A stretch of DNA of 64,000 nt from positions 1-64,000 of the forward strand of contig JAQWFD010000002.1 in the NCBI GenBank assembly GCA_028704555.1, written 5' to 3'. Positions 9,401 to 16,978 of the stretch are shown piece after piece. This DNA comes from Desulfobacterales bacterium (GTDB taxonomy: Bacteria; Desulfobacterota; Desulfobacteria; Desulfobacterales; JAQWFD01). A program made the position numbers and the translations under genes. Every line of letters starts with the position of its first letter. The stretch's first letter is position 1. The notes under the pieces are model-generated. The model was not told the DNA's origin and did not search any database. It saw only the letters and a program-made list of their open reading frames with translations.

Positions 9401-9865
9401 AAGGTCTCATACCAAAAAAAAGGGGTTCCCGACATTCCGTTTTTTTATCCGGGTGCGACTTCCATACCGGGCTTGTTTTTGTCAGATCCGCCGGGAGTTA
9501 ATGTATCTAAACGAAAGAAAGGCGCGGCAGCCGCTATTCTGGCTGCGGCAGTCATGCCGAGGGGACCTCGCCAGAATAAAGGATTTACCGTCGTCATCGA
9601 CAAAACGCTGTGCCGGGGTTGTGGCCGGTGTTTACGGGCGTGTCCTTACAAGGCTGTATCGTTGAACCGTAACGCGATCGGCGGCTGGTGTGCATCGGTT
9701 GACGAAGCATTGTGCAAGGGATGCGGAAACTGCATTTCCGTTTGTCCGTCCAATGCGGCAGACAGCCCCTATCGAAGTCAGAAAATGCTGGAGCAGACCC
9801 TGCAGGAACTTCTGGGGAAAAACACTACAGATGCAGACGATATGATGTTCAATGCCATATCCTGA
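6464..9865 (+). CDS. Giant FAD/iron-sulfur protein: GltD/NfnB-like core fused to an HdrA-like region
   Basis: A 1133-residue protein with an unusual domain order. An N-terminal Rossmann fold (VIVIGATPAGIS, 11-22) is followed by a cluster motif CTLCGRCVQICP (111-122). Next is the CxxxCP...CGRVCTHPCEDAC segment of glutamate-synthase small subunits, then FAD (IIGSGPSGLAAA, about 250) and NAD(P) (VIGGGNSAVDVA, about 380) motifs. A cysteine-rich knot CLQCGICSECLECVDVC lies at 616-632. The HdrA-like part begins with IGVFVCRCN (about 729) and has a degenerate nucleotide motif VIGGSESSVNS (about 881). Two C-terminal 4Fe-4S motifs lie at about 1050 and 1084. It overlaps korC by four bases. It probably links NAD(P)H with ferredoxin and the Hdr modules downstream; the exact reaction is inference. 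Confidence 0.8.
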   Translation: MKRSKDRLHKVIVIGATPAGISATNKLGELGVPVTLVDTDCDMDLKLSNKDWIFKSGLPFNHAHRPGLIRMIRNSEIDCIMPAEVTSIKHTPQGFRVRINKIQTFVDPDRCTLCGRCVQICPVDLSNGEKAIKINSRRSLPGRAVIDKRRQPVCQGSCPLGVNVQGYIALTHAGRFAKALKLIRKDNILPGICGRVCTHPCEDACRRGDLDEPVSIRSIKRFLADYELKNAAEIELEVISTKRTEKVAIIGSGPSGLAAAADIARFGYQVTVFEKEDQPGGLLRYAIGPHRLPRDILDTELDYIRKLGVNIVTGRSIDLKTELNILRKEYKAVICAIGTWADQTLGAPGEELEGVNACLPFLKAVCNGEIKPSGGTAAVIGGGNSAVDVARALVRLGVAPTIVYRRRQQDMPADPEEIKSAIEEGVQIKDCTQVIGFKGQDGRLKAIECLPTLQGEPDGRGIPKPVIDRQNPPMGLPFDRAFIAIGQQGTLTGDDVDQEIAINGKGLFEVDEFFRTPIKGIYATGDAVSGPASVVDAMAMGKNAASIVHQDLSGKRLRAPETLRPEDRDFPEIATDIPFQSRPMMSERQPGVRTTNFCEVELGLNQPQVLMETERCLQCGICSECLECVDVCQAIGAINHRQQPEEIIEHAGALIIADPDIIPNVKGEDIIRAYGPRTSTQDVYSMMIRGFAAAAGAMALLGQTTHRPKGHGISFSPPDPGLSPEIRIGVFVCRCNDSMGWLDGMSEYIGNLTSMKDVIHAEELPAACTPEGSTQILRTVREKGITRLVLASCVCCPLNFVCSACTDQRSRLKHFLFDGTGISRSMVETCNLRGEVLSLIKNNPLIAMKRFSGFIERSIRRSKTLKALATPARNYNFTTAVIGGSESSVNSVLSLAKIGIEVFWFTLPGKPVLEELERPNIHVFDKSAVKSMSGVLGNFQIHMESGDFHQTFQVGAVILGEKSRKAIPFRQAAGLPVQIKVSYQKKGVPDIPFFYPGATSIPGLFLSDPPGVNVSKRKKGAAAAILAAAVMPRGPRQNKGFTVVIDKTLCRGCGRCLRACPYKAVSLNRNAIGGWCASVDEALCKGCGNCISVCPSNAADSPYRSQKMLEQTLQELLGKNTTDADDMMFNAIS

Positions 9866-9900
9866 TATCCTGACCAGGCAGCGGCCGCGGTATCCAGGAT

Positions 9901-9960
9901 AGCGCCCTGCGGGCGGACTTAGGACCGCTATCGCTTGAGGAGCACTTCGTTTGAGGCAAA
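9901..9960 (+). repeat. Dispersed intergenic repeat, family 2, copy 1
   Basis: About 60 bases shared with 17612-17671. The left part contains a small GCCC...GGGC palindrome, and the right block GAGGAGCACTTCGTTTGAGG is identical in both copies. It lies 35 bases after a stop codon, between the giant flavoprotein and the MvhD-HdrCB gene. No coding frame runs through it. Confidence 0.6.
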
Positions 9961-10029
9961 AAACAAAAAGCAATCAGACCGTCACAGGCCGATAATTTTA
10001 CGATAGCTGAACATATGCAAAAGGTAATC

Positions 10030-11613
10030 ATGGGTAATTTCAATATCATTTTATTCTTGTGTAACTGGGGACCCCACACGGCATTTCAGACGCTTCAGGA
10101 TCAGAGAGCAGATATTCCGCCTGACGTCAAGATGATCCGGATCCCGTGTACCGGACGAATCAGCAAATCATTGCTGTTCAAAGCCTTTGAAAAGGGCGCC
10201 GACGGCGTAGCTTTGGTCGGCTGTAAACCCGGCACCTGCCGTTATGGAAGCGGAACGTTAACCGCACAGAACAATATAGAGGATACCCGAAATATTCTCG
10301 AGTATCTGGGTCTTGGAAAGGAACGGTTGCGCCTGATGACATTCCTTCCGGATGAATCGGATGAACTGCTTACATTTCTCCAGGAATTTACCGCCGACAT
10401 CAAAGCGCTGGGCAAAAGCCCGGTCGTAACCCGTGCAAAGGAGTTGATCGGGCCCATAGACAAGCAGGCGTTGGCCGAAATCATTTCCAGACATGATATT
10501 TATGCCTGCCAGGACTGCGGCAAATGTACCTCATCCTGTCCTCTGGCGCTGGCCGGAAAGCCCTTTTCTCCCAGAGCCCTGGCAACTTCCATTATTGCCG
10601 GGGATATTGAGTCGCCATCGGTTCAAAAGCATGTATGGTCCTGCCTGACCTGCGGGCTGTGTTATGACCGATGCCCGTCTGCCGTCAATTTTCCGGAGTT
10701 TATCCGCGATATCCGGACCCTGATCAGCAAAACCGGCGTTGACAGTCTGCCTGCGCACGGAGGATTTTTCCACTCATTGATGAGATCCATGACCTCGCCG
10801 GATCTGAAAACCAGGCGGTGGAGCCACCTGCCCGCGGATATTCGAACGGACGCACAAAGCAAGGTACTTTTCTTTGGAGGTTGTGCGCCTTATTTTGATG
10901 TATTTTTTGGGAGACATCTCGGGATCGAGACCACAAACATTATCTTTGACGGACTGCGGTTGCTGAATTTTTTTGATATTCAACCGGCCGTACTGGATAA
11001 CGAACGCTGCTGCGGACACGACCTGCTCTGGTCCGGTGATCAGGATAATTTCAAAAAACTGGCAACACTCAATGCAGATATGATTAATCAACTCGGGGTT
11101 GAAGAAATCATTACCGCCTGTCCGGAATGCTATCGAACCCTGTCCCATGATTATCCCGAAAACGGTATTAAACTCAATGCAACGGTAACCCATCTGTACG
11201 ATTTTTTAGAAACGGAAATTGACAAAGGGGCTGTCAATTTTAAAAAAATAGATAAACGAATAACTTTTCAAGATCCATGCCGACTGAGCCGCTTTGAAGA
11301 TAAAGCCGATCTGCCGCGAAGGCTCATCAAGCATCTAAAGACCGCGGGCTTTCAGGAAATGCGCCATAATAAAAGCGCATCGATCTGCTGCGGGAACTGT
11401 GCCTGGACCGGTTGCGATTCATACAGCAAAGCGCTTCAGACCAACCGCTTACGGGAGGCCAGAGAGACCGGAAGCGATCTATTGGTAACCGCATGCCCCA
11501 AATGCCAGATTCATTTGAAATGCGCCATGGAAGATCCGTTTCTCGGCAAAGACATCGAGATGGAAATGATGGATTTAACAACCCTGATCGCCAGAACCAT
11601 TTTCTGGGAATAG
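10030..11613 (+). CDS. MvhD-HdrC-HdrB fusion protein
   Basis: A 527-residue fusion. Residues 1-130 are an MvhD-type domain (FLCNWGPHTAF, IPCTGRI, VGCKPGTCRYG), the 2Fe-2S unit that feeds electrons into HdrA. Residues 160-171 and 205-216 hold two 4Fe-4S motifs (CQDCGKCTSSCP, CLTCGLCYDRCP) as in HdrC. The rest has two CCG domains (GGCAPYF...CCGHD...CPEC and DPCRLSR...CCGNC...CPKC), the HdrB/HdrD fold that binds the non-cubane clusters reducing disulfides. The MvhD part has CNWG where the family usually has CNWC. ATG 10030 is chosen because AAAGGT stands before it; ATG 10015 lacks a ribosome site. An Hdr-type catalytic subunit is well supported; the electron acceptor is unknown. Confidence 0.85.
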   Translation: MGNFNIILFLCNWGPHTAFQTLQDQRADIPPDVKMIRIPCTGRISKSLLFKAFEKGADGVALVGCKPGTCRYGSGTLTAQNNIEDTRNILEYLGLGKERLRLMTFLPDESDELLTFLQEFTADIKALGKSPVVTRAKELIGPIDKQALAEIISRHDIYACQDCGKCTSSCPLALAGKPFSPRALATSIIAGDIESPSVQKHVWSCLTCGLCYDRCPSAVNFPEFIRDIRTLISKTGVDSLPAHGGFFHSLMRSMTSPDLKTRRWSHLPADIRTDAQSKVLFFGGCAPYFDVFFGRHLGIETTNIIFDGLRLLNFFDIQPAVLDNERCCGHDLLWSGDQDNFKKLATLNADMINQLGVEEIITACPECYRTLSHDYPENGIKLNATVTHLYDFLETEIDKGAVNFKKIDKRITFQDPCRLSRFEDKADLPRRLIKHLKTAGFQEMRHNKSASICCGNCAWTGCDSYSKALQTNRLREARETGSDLLVTACPKCQIHLKCAMEDPFLGKDIEMEMMDLTTLIARTIFWE

Positions 11614-11661
11614 ATGATCCGGAGCCATCCTCCGGATATGAATAGAACGTAAGGAAATTCT

Positions 11662-14097
11662 ATGGAAATAAGTACCTTTAAACAAATGGCACCTTCAGCT
11701 GAAAATACGTCGCGAATTGGTGTTTATGTCTGCCATTGCGGATTGAATATTGCCCAGACCGTTGACTGCGCGAGAGTGGCTGAAGCCGTTGCCGGACTTG
11801 AAAATGTCGTCGTATCCAAAGATATTGTCTATGCGTGTTCCGAACCCGGTCAGCAGGAAATGAAAGCCGATATCGCCGAACTCGGACTGGATCGAATTGT
11901 GGTGGCGTCCTGCTCCCCACGACTTCACGAACCTACATTCCGCCAGATGATTCAGTCTGTTGGCCTGAATCCTTATCTGATAGAAATGGCAAATCTTCGG
12001 GAACAGTGCAGCTGGGTTCATATGCATGAACCGGAAAAGGCAACGGAAAAGGCGATCGATCTGACCAAAATGGCCATTGCACGGGTGAGACTGCTGTGTG
12101 AGCTGACCGAGGATACCGTACCGCTGACCAAACGCTCTCTTGTCATCGGCGGTGGTGTGGCCGGAATTCAGGCTGCGCTGGATCTTGCCGATAACGGCTA
12201 CGATGTGATTCTGGTCGAAAAAAAACCATCCATAGGCGGCGTTATGGCCCAGATTGACAAGACATACCCTACCATGGACTGTTCCATTTGAATACTCGGG
12301 CCAAAAATGACGGATGTCGGTCGACATCCCCGGATTAAACTCCACACCCTGAGTGAAGTAGTGGATGTAAAAGGTTCTGTAGGCAATTTTGACGTAAAAA
12401 TCGTCAAAAAAGCCCGGTATGTAGATATAGATCAATGCACAGCGTGCGGAGAATGTGCCAACGCGTGTCCGGTAGTACGACCGGATGAGTTCGAGATGGG
12501 ATTGTCTTCCAGAAAAGCGATTTATAAGCCGTTTCCTCAGGCAGTACCGTCCTCGTACCTGATCAATATCCATGAATGTCTGGGGCATACGCCTTCGGTT
12601 TGCTCCAAATGCGTGGACGTCTGCGACAAGGGCTGTATCAATTTCAACATGTCCGATGAAGAGATCGTGGAGAAGGTCGGAACGATTATCATCGCGACAG
12701 GTCTTGAGCCATATGATCCCACGGAACACGATGAATACGGATATACCCGGTATCAGAACGTGCTCACGAGCATGGAATTTGAGCGCATGGTCAATGCTGG
12801 CGGACCGTCTAAAGGCCAGCTGATTCGTCCCACAGACAGAAAAAGGCCCAAATCCGTGGGATTTATTCAGTGTGTTGGATCACGATCTTCGAGAAAAGGC
12901 GCCACGTACTGTTCCAATATCTGTTGCATGAACACGATCAAAAGCACCCTGGTTCTCAAAGAGCATTATCCGGATATGGATATCAAGGTGTTTTATATTG
13001 ATATCCGTGCCTTTGGAAAAGGATTTGAAGACCTGTATATGAGAAGCCGCCGGTCAGGGGTTCATTATTTCCGGGGCCTGCCCGGGACGGTCGAAGAATT
13101 GCCCGATGGGAGTCTCAAAGTAGCGGTTGAAAATACGGCCACTAACAAGCTTGAATTTTTCGATCTGGATATGCTGGTTCTGGCCGTTGGTATCCGGCCG
13201 GCTCAGGGCACTCAGAAAATTAAGGAAATGCTGGGATTGCAGCTGACCTCCGACGGATTTTTTCTGGAGGCCCACCCGAAACTTCAGCCGGTGGATGCCG
13301 CTACCCAGGGCGTGTTCTACTGTGGATGTTCGGAAAGCCCCAAGGATATCAAAGACAGTGTTACCCAGGCATCGGCGGCCGCTGCCCGGGCCATCCGGCT
13401 GATGCACAAGGGAGAGATTACCACAGAGGCCATCACCTGCAAAGTAATTGCCGAACATTGTAAATCCTGCGGAATTTGCGCGGAAGTATGCCCTTACAAC
13501 GCCATAACGGTAGATGTAAAGAAAAAAACCCCGGCCGTAATCAATACGGCCGCCTGTGCGGGCTGCGGTACCTGTGGAGCGGAATGTCCGTTCGGCGCAA
13601 TCGAAATGAATCATTTTACCGATGAGCAGATTACCAGCCAGATCGATGCCATGCTGGAGGAGAATGCCGAAGAAAAAGTTCTGGCGTTTGCCTGCAACTG
13701 GTGCTCCTATGCAGGGGCTGACTATGCCGGTGTCTCCCGGCTTCAGTACCCGACAAGCGCGCGTCTCATCCGGACCATGTGCTCGGGCCGGGTGGATGAA
13801 AAATTCATCTGGCACGGATTCAGGCATGGGGCACCGGTAATTCTGGTCAGCGGCTGTCACATTGGCGACTGCCACTACATCGATGCCAATCACTGGACCG
13901 AAAAACGAATTAAAAAAATTCACAAAAATATGGAAAAACTCGGTATCCGACCTGAACGGCTGCAGTTGAAGTGGATCAGTGCGGCTGAAGGGGTCCGATT
14001 TGCTGAGGTTATGAAAAACGTAGAAAAAATCCGTCAGGGCGTTACTCCCGAAGAGATCGCAGAAACCGTTCGGATATTAAAAAAGCAAAAAAGATAG
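11662..14097 (+). CDS. hdrA: HdrA-MvhD fusion, putative selenoprotein (UGA at 12289-12291)
   Basis: Read through one in-frame TGA, this is an 811-residue HdrA with a fused C-terminal MvhD domain. It opens with IGVYVCHCGLNI, the HdrA signature, then FAD motif VIGGGVAGIQAALDLADNGY (about 158-177) and GGVMAQIDKTYPTMDCSI. The next codon (210) is TGA where HdrA proteins have a conserved cysteine, and ILGPKMTDVGRHP continues the family sequence in the same frame. Downstream are cluster motifs at about 259, 314, 600 and 632, then FACNWCSYAGAD and SGCHIGDCHY of MvhD. Selenocysteine at this site is known in some methanogen HdrA. A SECIS-like hairpin sits right behind the UGA. TAAGGA precedes the ATG. 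Split into two genes, neither half would be a complete HdrA. It should carry the bifurcating flavin of the complex. Confidence 0.9.
12312..12329 (+). promoter_or_regulatory. SECIS-like hairpin of hdrA
   Basis: GGATGTC-GGTC-GACATCC is a perfect 7-base-pair stem with a GGUC loop. The loop begins 28 bases after the UGA (27 bases between), inside the spacing seen in bacterial SECIS elements, and has G in its first positions as SelB recognition requires. It lies within the coding sequence, as bacterial SECIS elements do. Confidence 0.75.
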
Positions 14098-14430
14098 ACT
14101 GCATTTGCGACAAGCTTTATCCCCCTTTCGCATCAAACCGTAGTCTATTTTCTGCCGGATTAAAGGAGCGGAGAAACACGTTTGTTTCGTCCGCTCCTTT
14201 ATGAAGGTATGTTTATGCCGTTGACTCTCCCTCAGGCTGCCACCCGAACCTGTTCGTTTCCTTCCTTTCGACTCAGCCCTCGGTCATCTGATATGACTAC
14301 AGGTTGCAATATTTTTCAGAAGATTCTTGTTCAGTCCCATTCACAATGGTATTAGATTTACTTCAACAGGCTGTTAAGTCGTATCGTGAGCTTCAGGTTA
14401 ACCCGGTGAGTTGAATCTGCGGAAGGATAC
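14098..14430. other. Intergenic region after the Hdr operon
   Basis: It contains a strong hairpin (14161-14201) closing the operon, and 230 further bases upstream of the MFS gene without a recognisable gene or a strong promoter match. Confidence 0.5.
14161..14201 (+). terminator. Stem-loop at the end of the Hdr operon
   Basis: TAAAGGAGCGGA pairs perfectly with TCCGCTCCTTTA across a 17-base loop, 64 bases after the hdrA stop. It lacks a proper T run, so it may act as a transcript-end stabiliser or a weak terminator. Confidence 0.55.
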
Positions 14431-15621
14431 ATGAAGGAATTTAATACCAGAGTTTTCAGCACACTCTCATTTTCCATTTTCACCTCAGTTACCGGAGTCG
14501 GTATTGTCGTACCGCTACTGCCGGTTTACGCCCATGATCTGGGAGCCAGCGGAATCTACATCGCGTTAATATTCAGCGCATTTTCACTGTCAAGAACCCT
14601 GCTTATCCCCTATTTTGGAAAAATTTCAGATCAAAAAGGCCGCAAACCCTTTATTGTCTGCGGTCTTTTGGCGTATGCCCTGATATCTCTGGCCTACATT
14701 TTCTCGACAAATGTCGAGTCCCTGATTGCGATCCGGTTTATTCAAGGGATCGCATCCGCAATGATAATGCCCGTGGTGCAGGCCTATGTGGGCGATATCA
14801 CACCCGAAGGCCACGAAGGCATCACCATGGGCCTGTTTAATATCTCGCTGTTTGTCGGAATGAGCATCGGCCCACTGATTGGCGGATATATCAATGAGCT
14901 TTTCAGCCTTCAGGGTGCCTTTATCTCCATGGGCGTTCTGTCGATTATCGGATGTTTATTGAGTTTATTCTTCCTGCCGCCTACAGATACCGAACAGATG
15001 GCCACCAATAAAAAAGAACCGGTTTCCTGGACGCAGCTGCTGACCGACCGGCATATGAAAGGTCTTTTTCTGTTCCGGTTCGGCTATGCCTCCGGAATCG
15101 GAATCATATGGGGATTTTTACCCGTATTTGCGGATACCGAATTTTCACTGTCGAGTTCCTCGATCGGCATCCTCGTCATCCTTGCCGTATTGATCAGCGG
15201 GTTGCTGCACGCACCCATGGGCTTTCTGGCCGACCGAATCAATAAACGGGCAATGGTCATAGCAGGCGGCGCCATTACCGTCTTCGCGTTGTTTTCATAT
15301 AAGTTTGCCCATGGATTCGGGGATCTGGTACTGGCAAATCTGTGCTATGGATTCGGTGGCGGGATCTCCATGCCGGCGCTGACGGCAATGGCCACAATCA
15401 AGGGCAACAGGGCGGGTGCCATGGGAAGTATCATGGGCCTGATCATGATGGCCCACAGCCTGGGGATGCTCGTCGGATCGCTGCTGGGCGGGATCATTAT
15501 GGACATGCTGAACCTCCGGTGCGCGTTCGTATCCGGCGCAGTCATTATCGGTCTCAATACGGTGATCTTTATGTTCTGTACCCATCCGATCCGGGAACCG
15601 GAAGCAGCGCCCCCTTCATAA
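14431..15621 (+). CDS. MFS transporter, drug-efflux type
   Basis: 396 residues with about twelve hydrophobic segments. The loop between helices 2 and 3 carries GKISDQKGRKPFIV, the MFS signature, and GFLADRINKRAMV repeats it in the second half. The N-terminal GVGIVVPLLPVYA matches the multidrug/TetA-like branch (DHA1). It would export a small hydrophobic compound using the proton gradient; the substrate cannot be predicted. GGAAGGATAC precedes the ATG. It stands alone, convergent with the UPF0316 gene. Confidence 0.88.
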   Translation: MKEFNTRVFSTLSFSIFTSVTGVGIVVPLLPVYAHDLGASGIYIALIFSAFSLSRTLLIPYFGKISDQKGRKPFIVCGLLAYALISLAYIFSTNVESLIAIRFIQGIASAMIMPVVQAYVGDITPEGHEGITMGLFNISLFVGMSIGPLIGGYINELFSLQGAFISMGVLSIIGCLLSLFFLPPTDTEQMATNKKEPVSWTQLLTDRHMKGLFLFRFGYASGIGIIWGFLPVFADTEFSLSSSSIGILVILAVLISGLLHAPMGFLADRINKRAMVIAGGAITVFALFSYKFAHGFGDLVLANLCYGFGGGISMPALTAMATIKGNRAGAMGSIMGLIMMAHSLGMLVGSLLGGIIMDMLNLRCAFVSGAVIIGLNTVIFMFCTHPIREPEAAPPS

Positions 15622-15669
15622 TACACGGGAAAAAACGATAGCAGCCGCTCACCCCCTGACCATGGACAT

Positions 15670-16275
15670 TCAATACACCGGCCGTTTCACCAGTGCTCTC
15701 AATGGATTCGAAAAGCCGTTTCCAATATGCTGTCCCATCGAAAACGGCTGATGATTGACGTATTTTACTTCTTCAACCGTAAACACCGCCTGCGGATTAA
15801 AAATTTTAATCAGATTGATGATATCATTGTAGTCTTTTCGCCGGATAATCGTATAAAAGATATCCACCGGTCCGTAAATACCGCTGCCCCGGACCAGGGT
15901 AACACCGTAACCGGATGACTTTAGAGCCCCCATCAGCTCATCGGCGTTTTTCTTTGTAAATACCCTTAGCATCAGGGTGCCTACCGACAATTTGTTTTCA
16001 ACGAAAATCCCGATATAATTACCCATCGAATACCCGGTCGCATAGGCAATATAATTGATCACGTTATTTAAATTCTGCATAATCTGGCCGATGGCAAACA
16101 ACCAGATCACAACTTCAAAAAATCCGATAACCGCTGCAAGAGATTTTATCCCCTTGGAAATATACACAATGCGCAACGTTCCCAGGGTCACGTCGCAGAT
16201 GCGCGACAGACAGATTAAAAAGGGGACCATGAGATAAGTAACCATGGAACCGTCCGTTAACATATCAACGTTCAT
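15670..16275 (-). CDS. UPF0316 membrane protein (DUF5698 and DUF2179)
   Basis: 201 residues. The first 110 residues hold three hydrophobic segments, including FLICLSRICDVTLGTLRIVYISKG, the UPF0316 hallmark. A soluble DUF2179-like domain follows (VTLVRGSGIYGPVDIFYTIIRRKDYNDIINLI), a fold also found at the end of YitT-family proteins. AAGGAGG lies 11 bases before the ATG, a slightly long spacing, and the next ATG at 16263 is an alternative. The function of the family is unknown. A terminator separates it from the two small genes upstream, so it probably has its own promoter. Confidence 0.85.
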   Translation of the reverse strand: MNVDMLTDGSMVTYLMVPFLICLSRICDVTLGTLRIVYISKGIKSLAAVIGFFEVVIWLFAIGQIMQNLNNVINYIAYATGYSMGNYIGIFVENKLSVGTLMLRVFTKKNADELMGALKSSGYGVTLVRGSGIYGPVDIFYTIIRRKDYNDIINLIKIFNPQAVFTVEEVKYVNHQPFSMGQHIGNGFSNPLRALVKRPVY

Positions 16276-16392
16276 TACAGGTGGAACCTCCTTTTTTCAC
16301 ATCCTTTCAAAAGGATAACACTATTTCTTATTCGTATTGTTCACCCTGCCGATCCCTTCGAACATCCGGGTGGAGCGGGCACAGAAAACAGG

Positions 16393-16449
16393 TAAAAAAA
16401 ACAGGACCTTTGGAAAACGCGATACGCTGATTTTCCAAAGGTCCTGTTT
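16393..16449 (-). terminator. Strong rho-independent terminator
   Basis: Reading on the minus strand, AAACAGGACCTTTGGAAAA and its exact complement form a stem of about 19 pairs with a loop of about 14 bases, followed by a run of T. It ends the transcript of the small acidic protein gene. Confidence 0.85.
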
Positions 16450-16511
16450 CTTTGCAAAAGCGGTGTAAATCTGAGCTTACTGATCTTTTCCGGTCAGGTG
16501 AGGGGGCCGAA

Positions 16512-16670
16512 TCAATCCCAGAAATCCTCATAATCATCCGGCAAAAGGTCCATATTCTCATTGCCCATGAAGGTGTCAAAGATGTCTTGAACATAATCAT
16601 CCAGATCATATTCAGTGCTTTCGTCATACTCGTCTTCGTCACCCTGATAAACTGAATCATCATTTCTCAT
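16512..16670 (-). CDS. Small, very acidic hypothetical protein
   Basis: A 52-residue frame starting MRNDDSVYQGDEDEYDE and ending PDDYEDFWD. Nearly half the residues are Asp or Glu, with no cysteine and no membrane segment. It looks real despite its size: AAGGAGA stands 6-7 bases before the ATG and a strong terminator follows within 60 bases. It lies 101 bases downstream of the zinc-ribbon gene on the same strand. I recognise no family. Acidic mini-proteins of this kind can be partners of basic or nucleic-acid-binding proteins, which is only a suggestion here. Confidence 0.6.
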   Translation of the reverse strand: MRNDDSVYQGDEDEYDESTEYDLDDYVQDIFDTFMGNENMDLLPDDYEDFWD

Positions 16671-16771
16671 GATCATTCTCCTTAACGCATTTTCGGGGGT
16701 GCCTCCCGGAGCTGTCTGACAGATGGCATCAACTGAGATATTGCCCCCGCTTTTTCCCCAATACTGAGAGG

Positions 16772-16978
16772 CTATTCATCGTATTTTTTTCTGAAAAACT
16801 TCTTTTTGTCACAATGCTTATGGGATGTTCCTGAGCCGCACGATCTGGATTTATTTTTCCGGCATGCCGGGCAGCGTCTGGGCTCATCAAATCCTTTGGC
16901 ATAAAATTCATTCTGCTCTTCCAGGCTGAATACAAACGGATTATTACATTGAATACAAATTAGAACTTTTTCTTCCAT
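16772..16978 (-). CDS. Zinc-ribbon small protein
   Basis: 68 residues. The N-terminal part has ICIQCNNPFVFS and RRCPACRKNK, two CxxC pairs 25-30 residues apart that form a zinc ribbon of the zf-trcl type. The C-terminal tail is rich in Lys, His and Arg (SHKHCDKKKFFRKKYDE), suggesting nucleic-acid contact. No partner gene other than the acidic protein downstream. The ribosome site is weak (ACAGAGAC). The molecular role is unknown. Confidence 0.75.
   Translation of the reverse strand: MEEKVLICIQCNNPFVFSLEEQNEFYAKGFDEPRRCPACRKNKSRSCGSGTSHKHCDKKKFFRKKYDE

Noticed and set aside
11662..12291. HdrA as two separate genes (11662-12291 and 12307-14097)
   Set aside because: The two parts are in the same frame, join exactly at a conserved cysteine position, and a SECIS-like hairpin follows the TGA. 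Neither half would be a complete HdrA.
11695..12729. 344-residue minus-strand frame opposite hdrA
   Set aside because: Antisense to a strong gene, with composition typical of reversed coding sequence and no recognisable domain.
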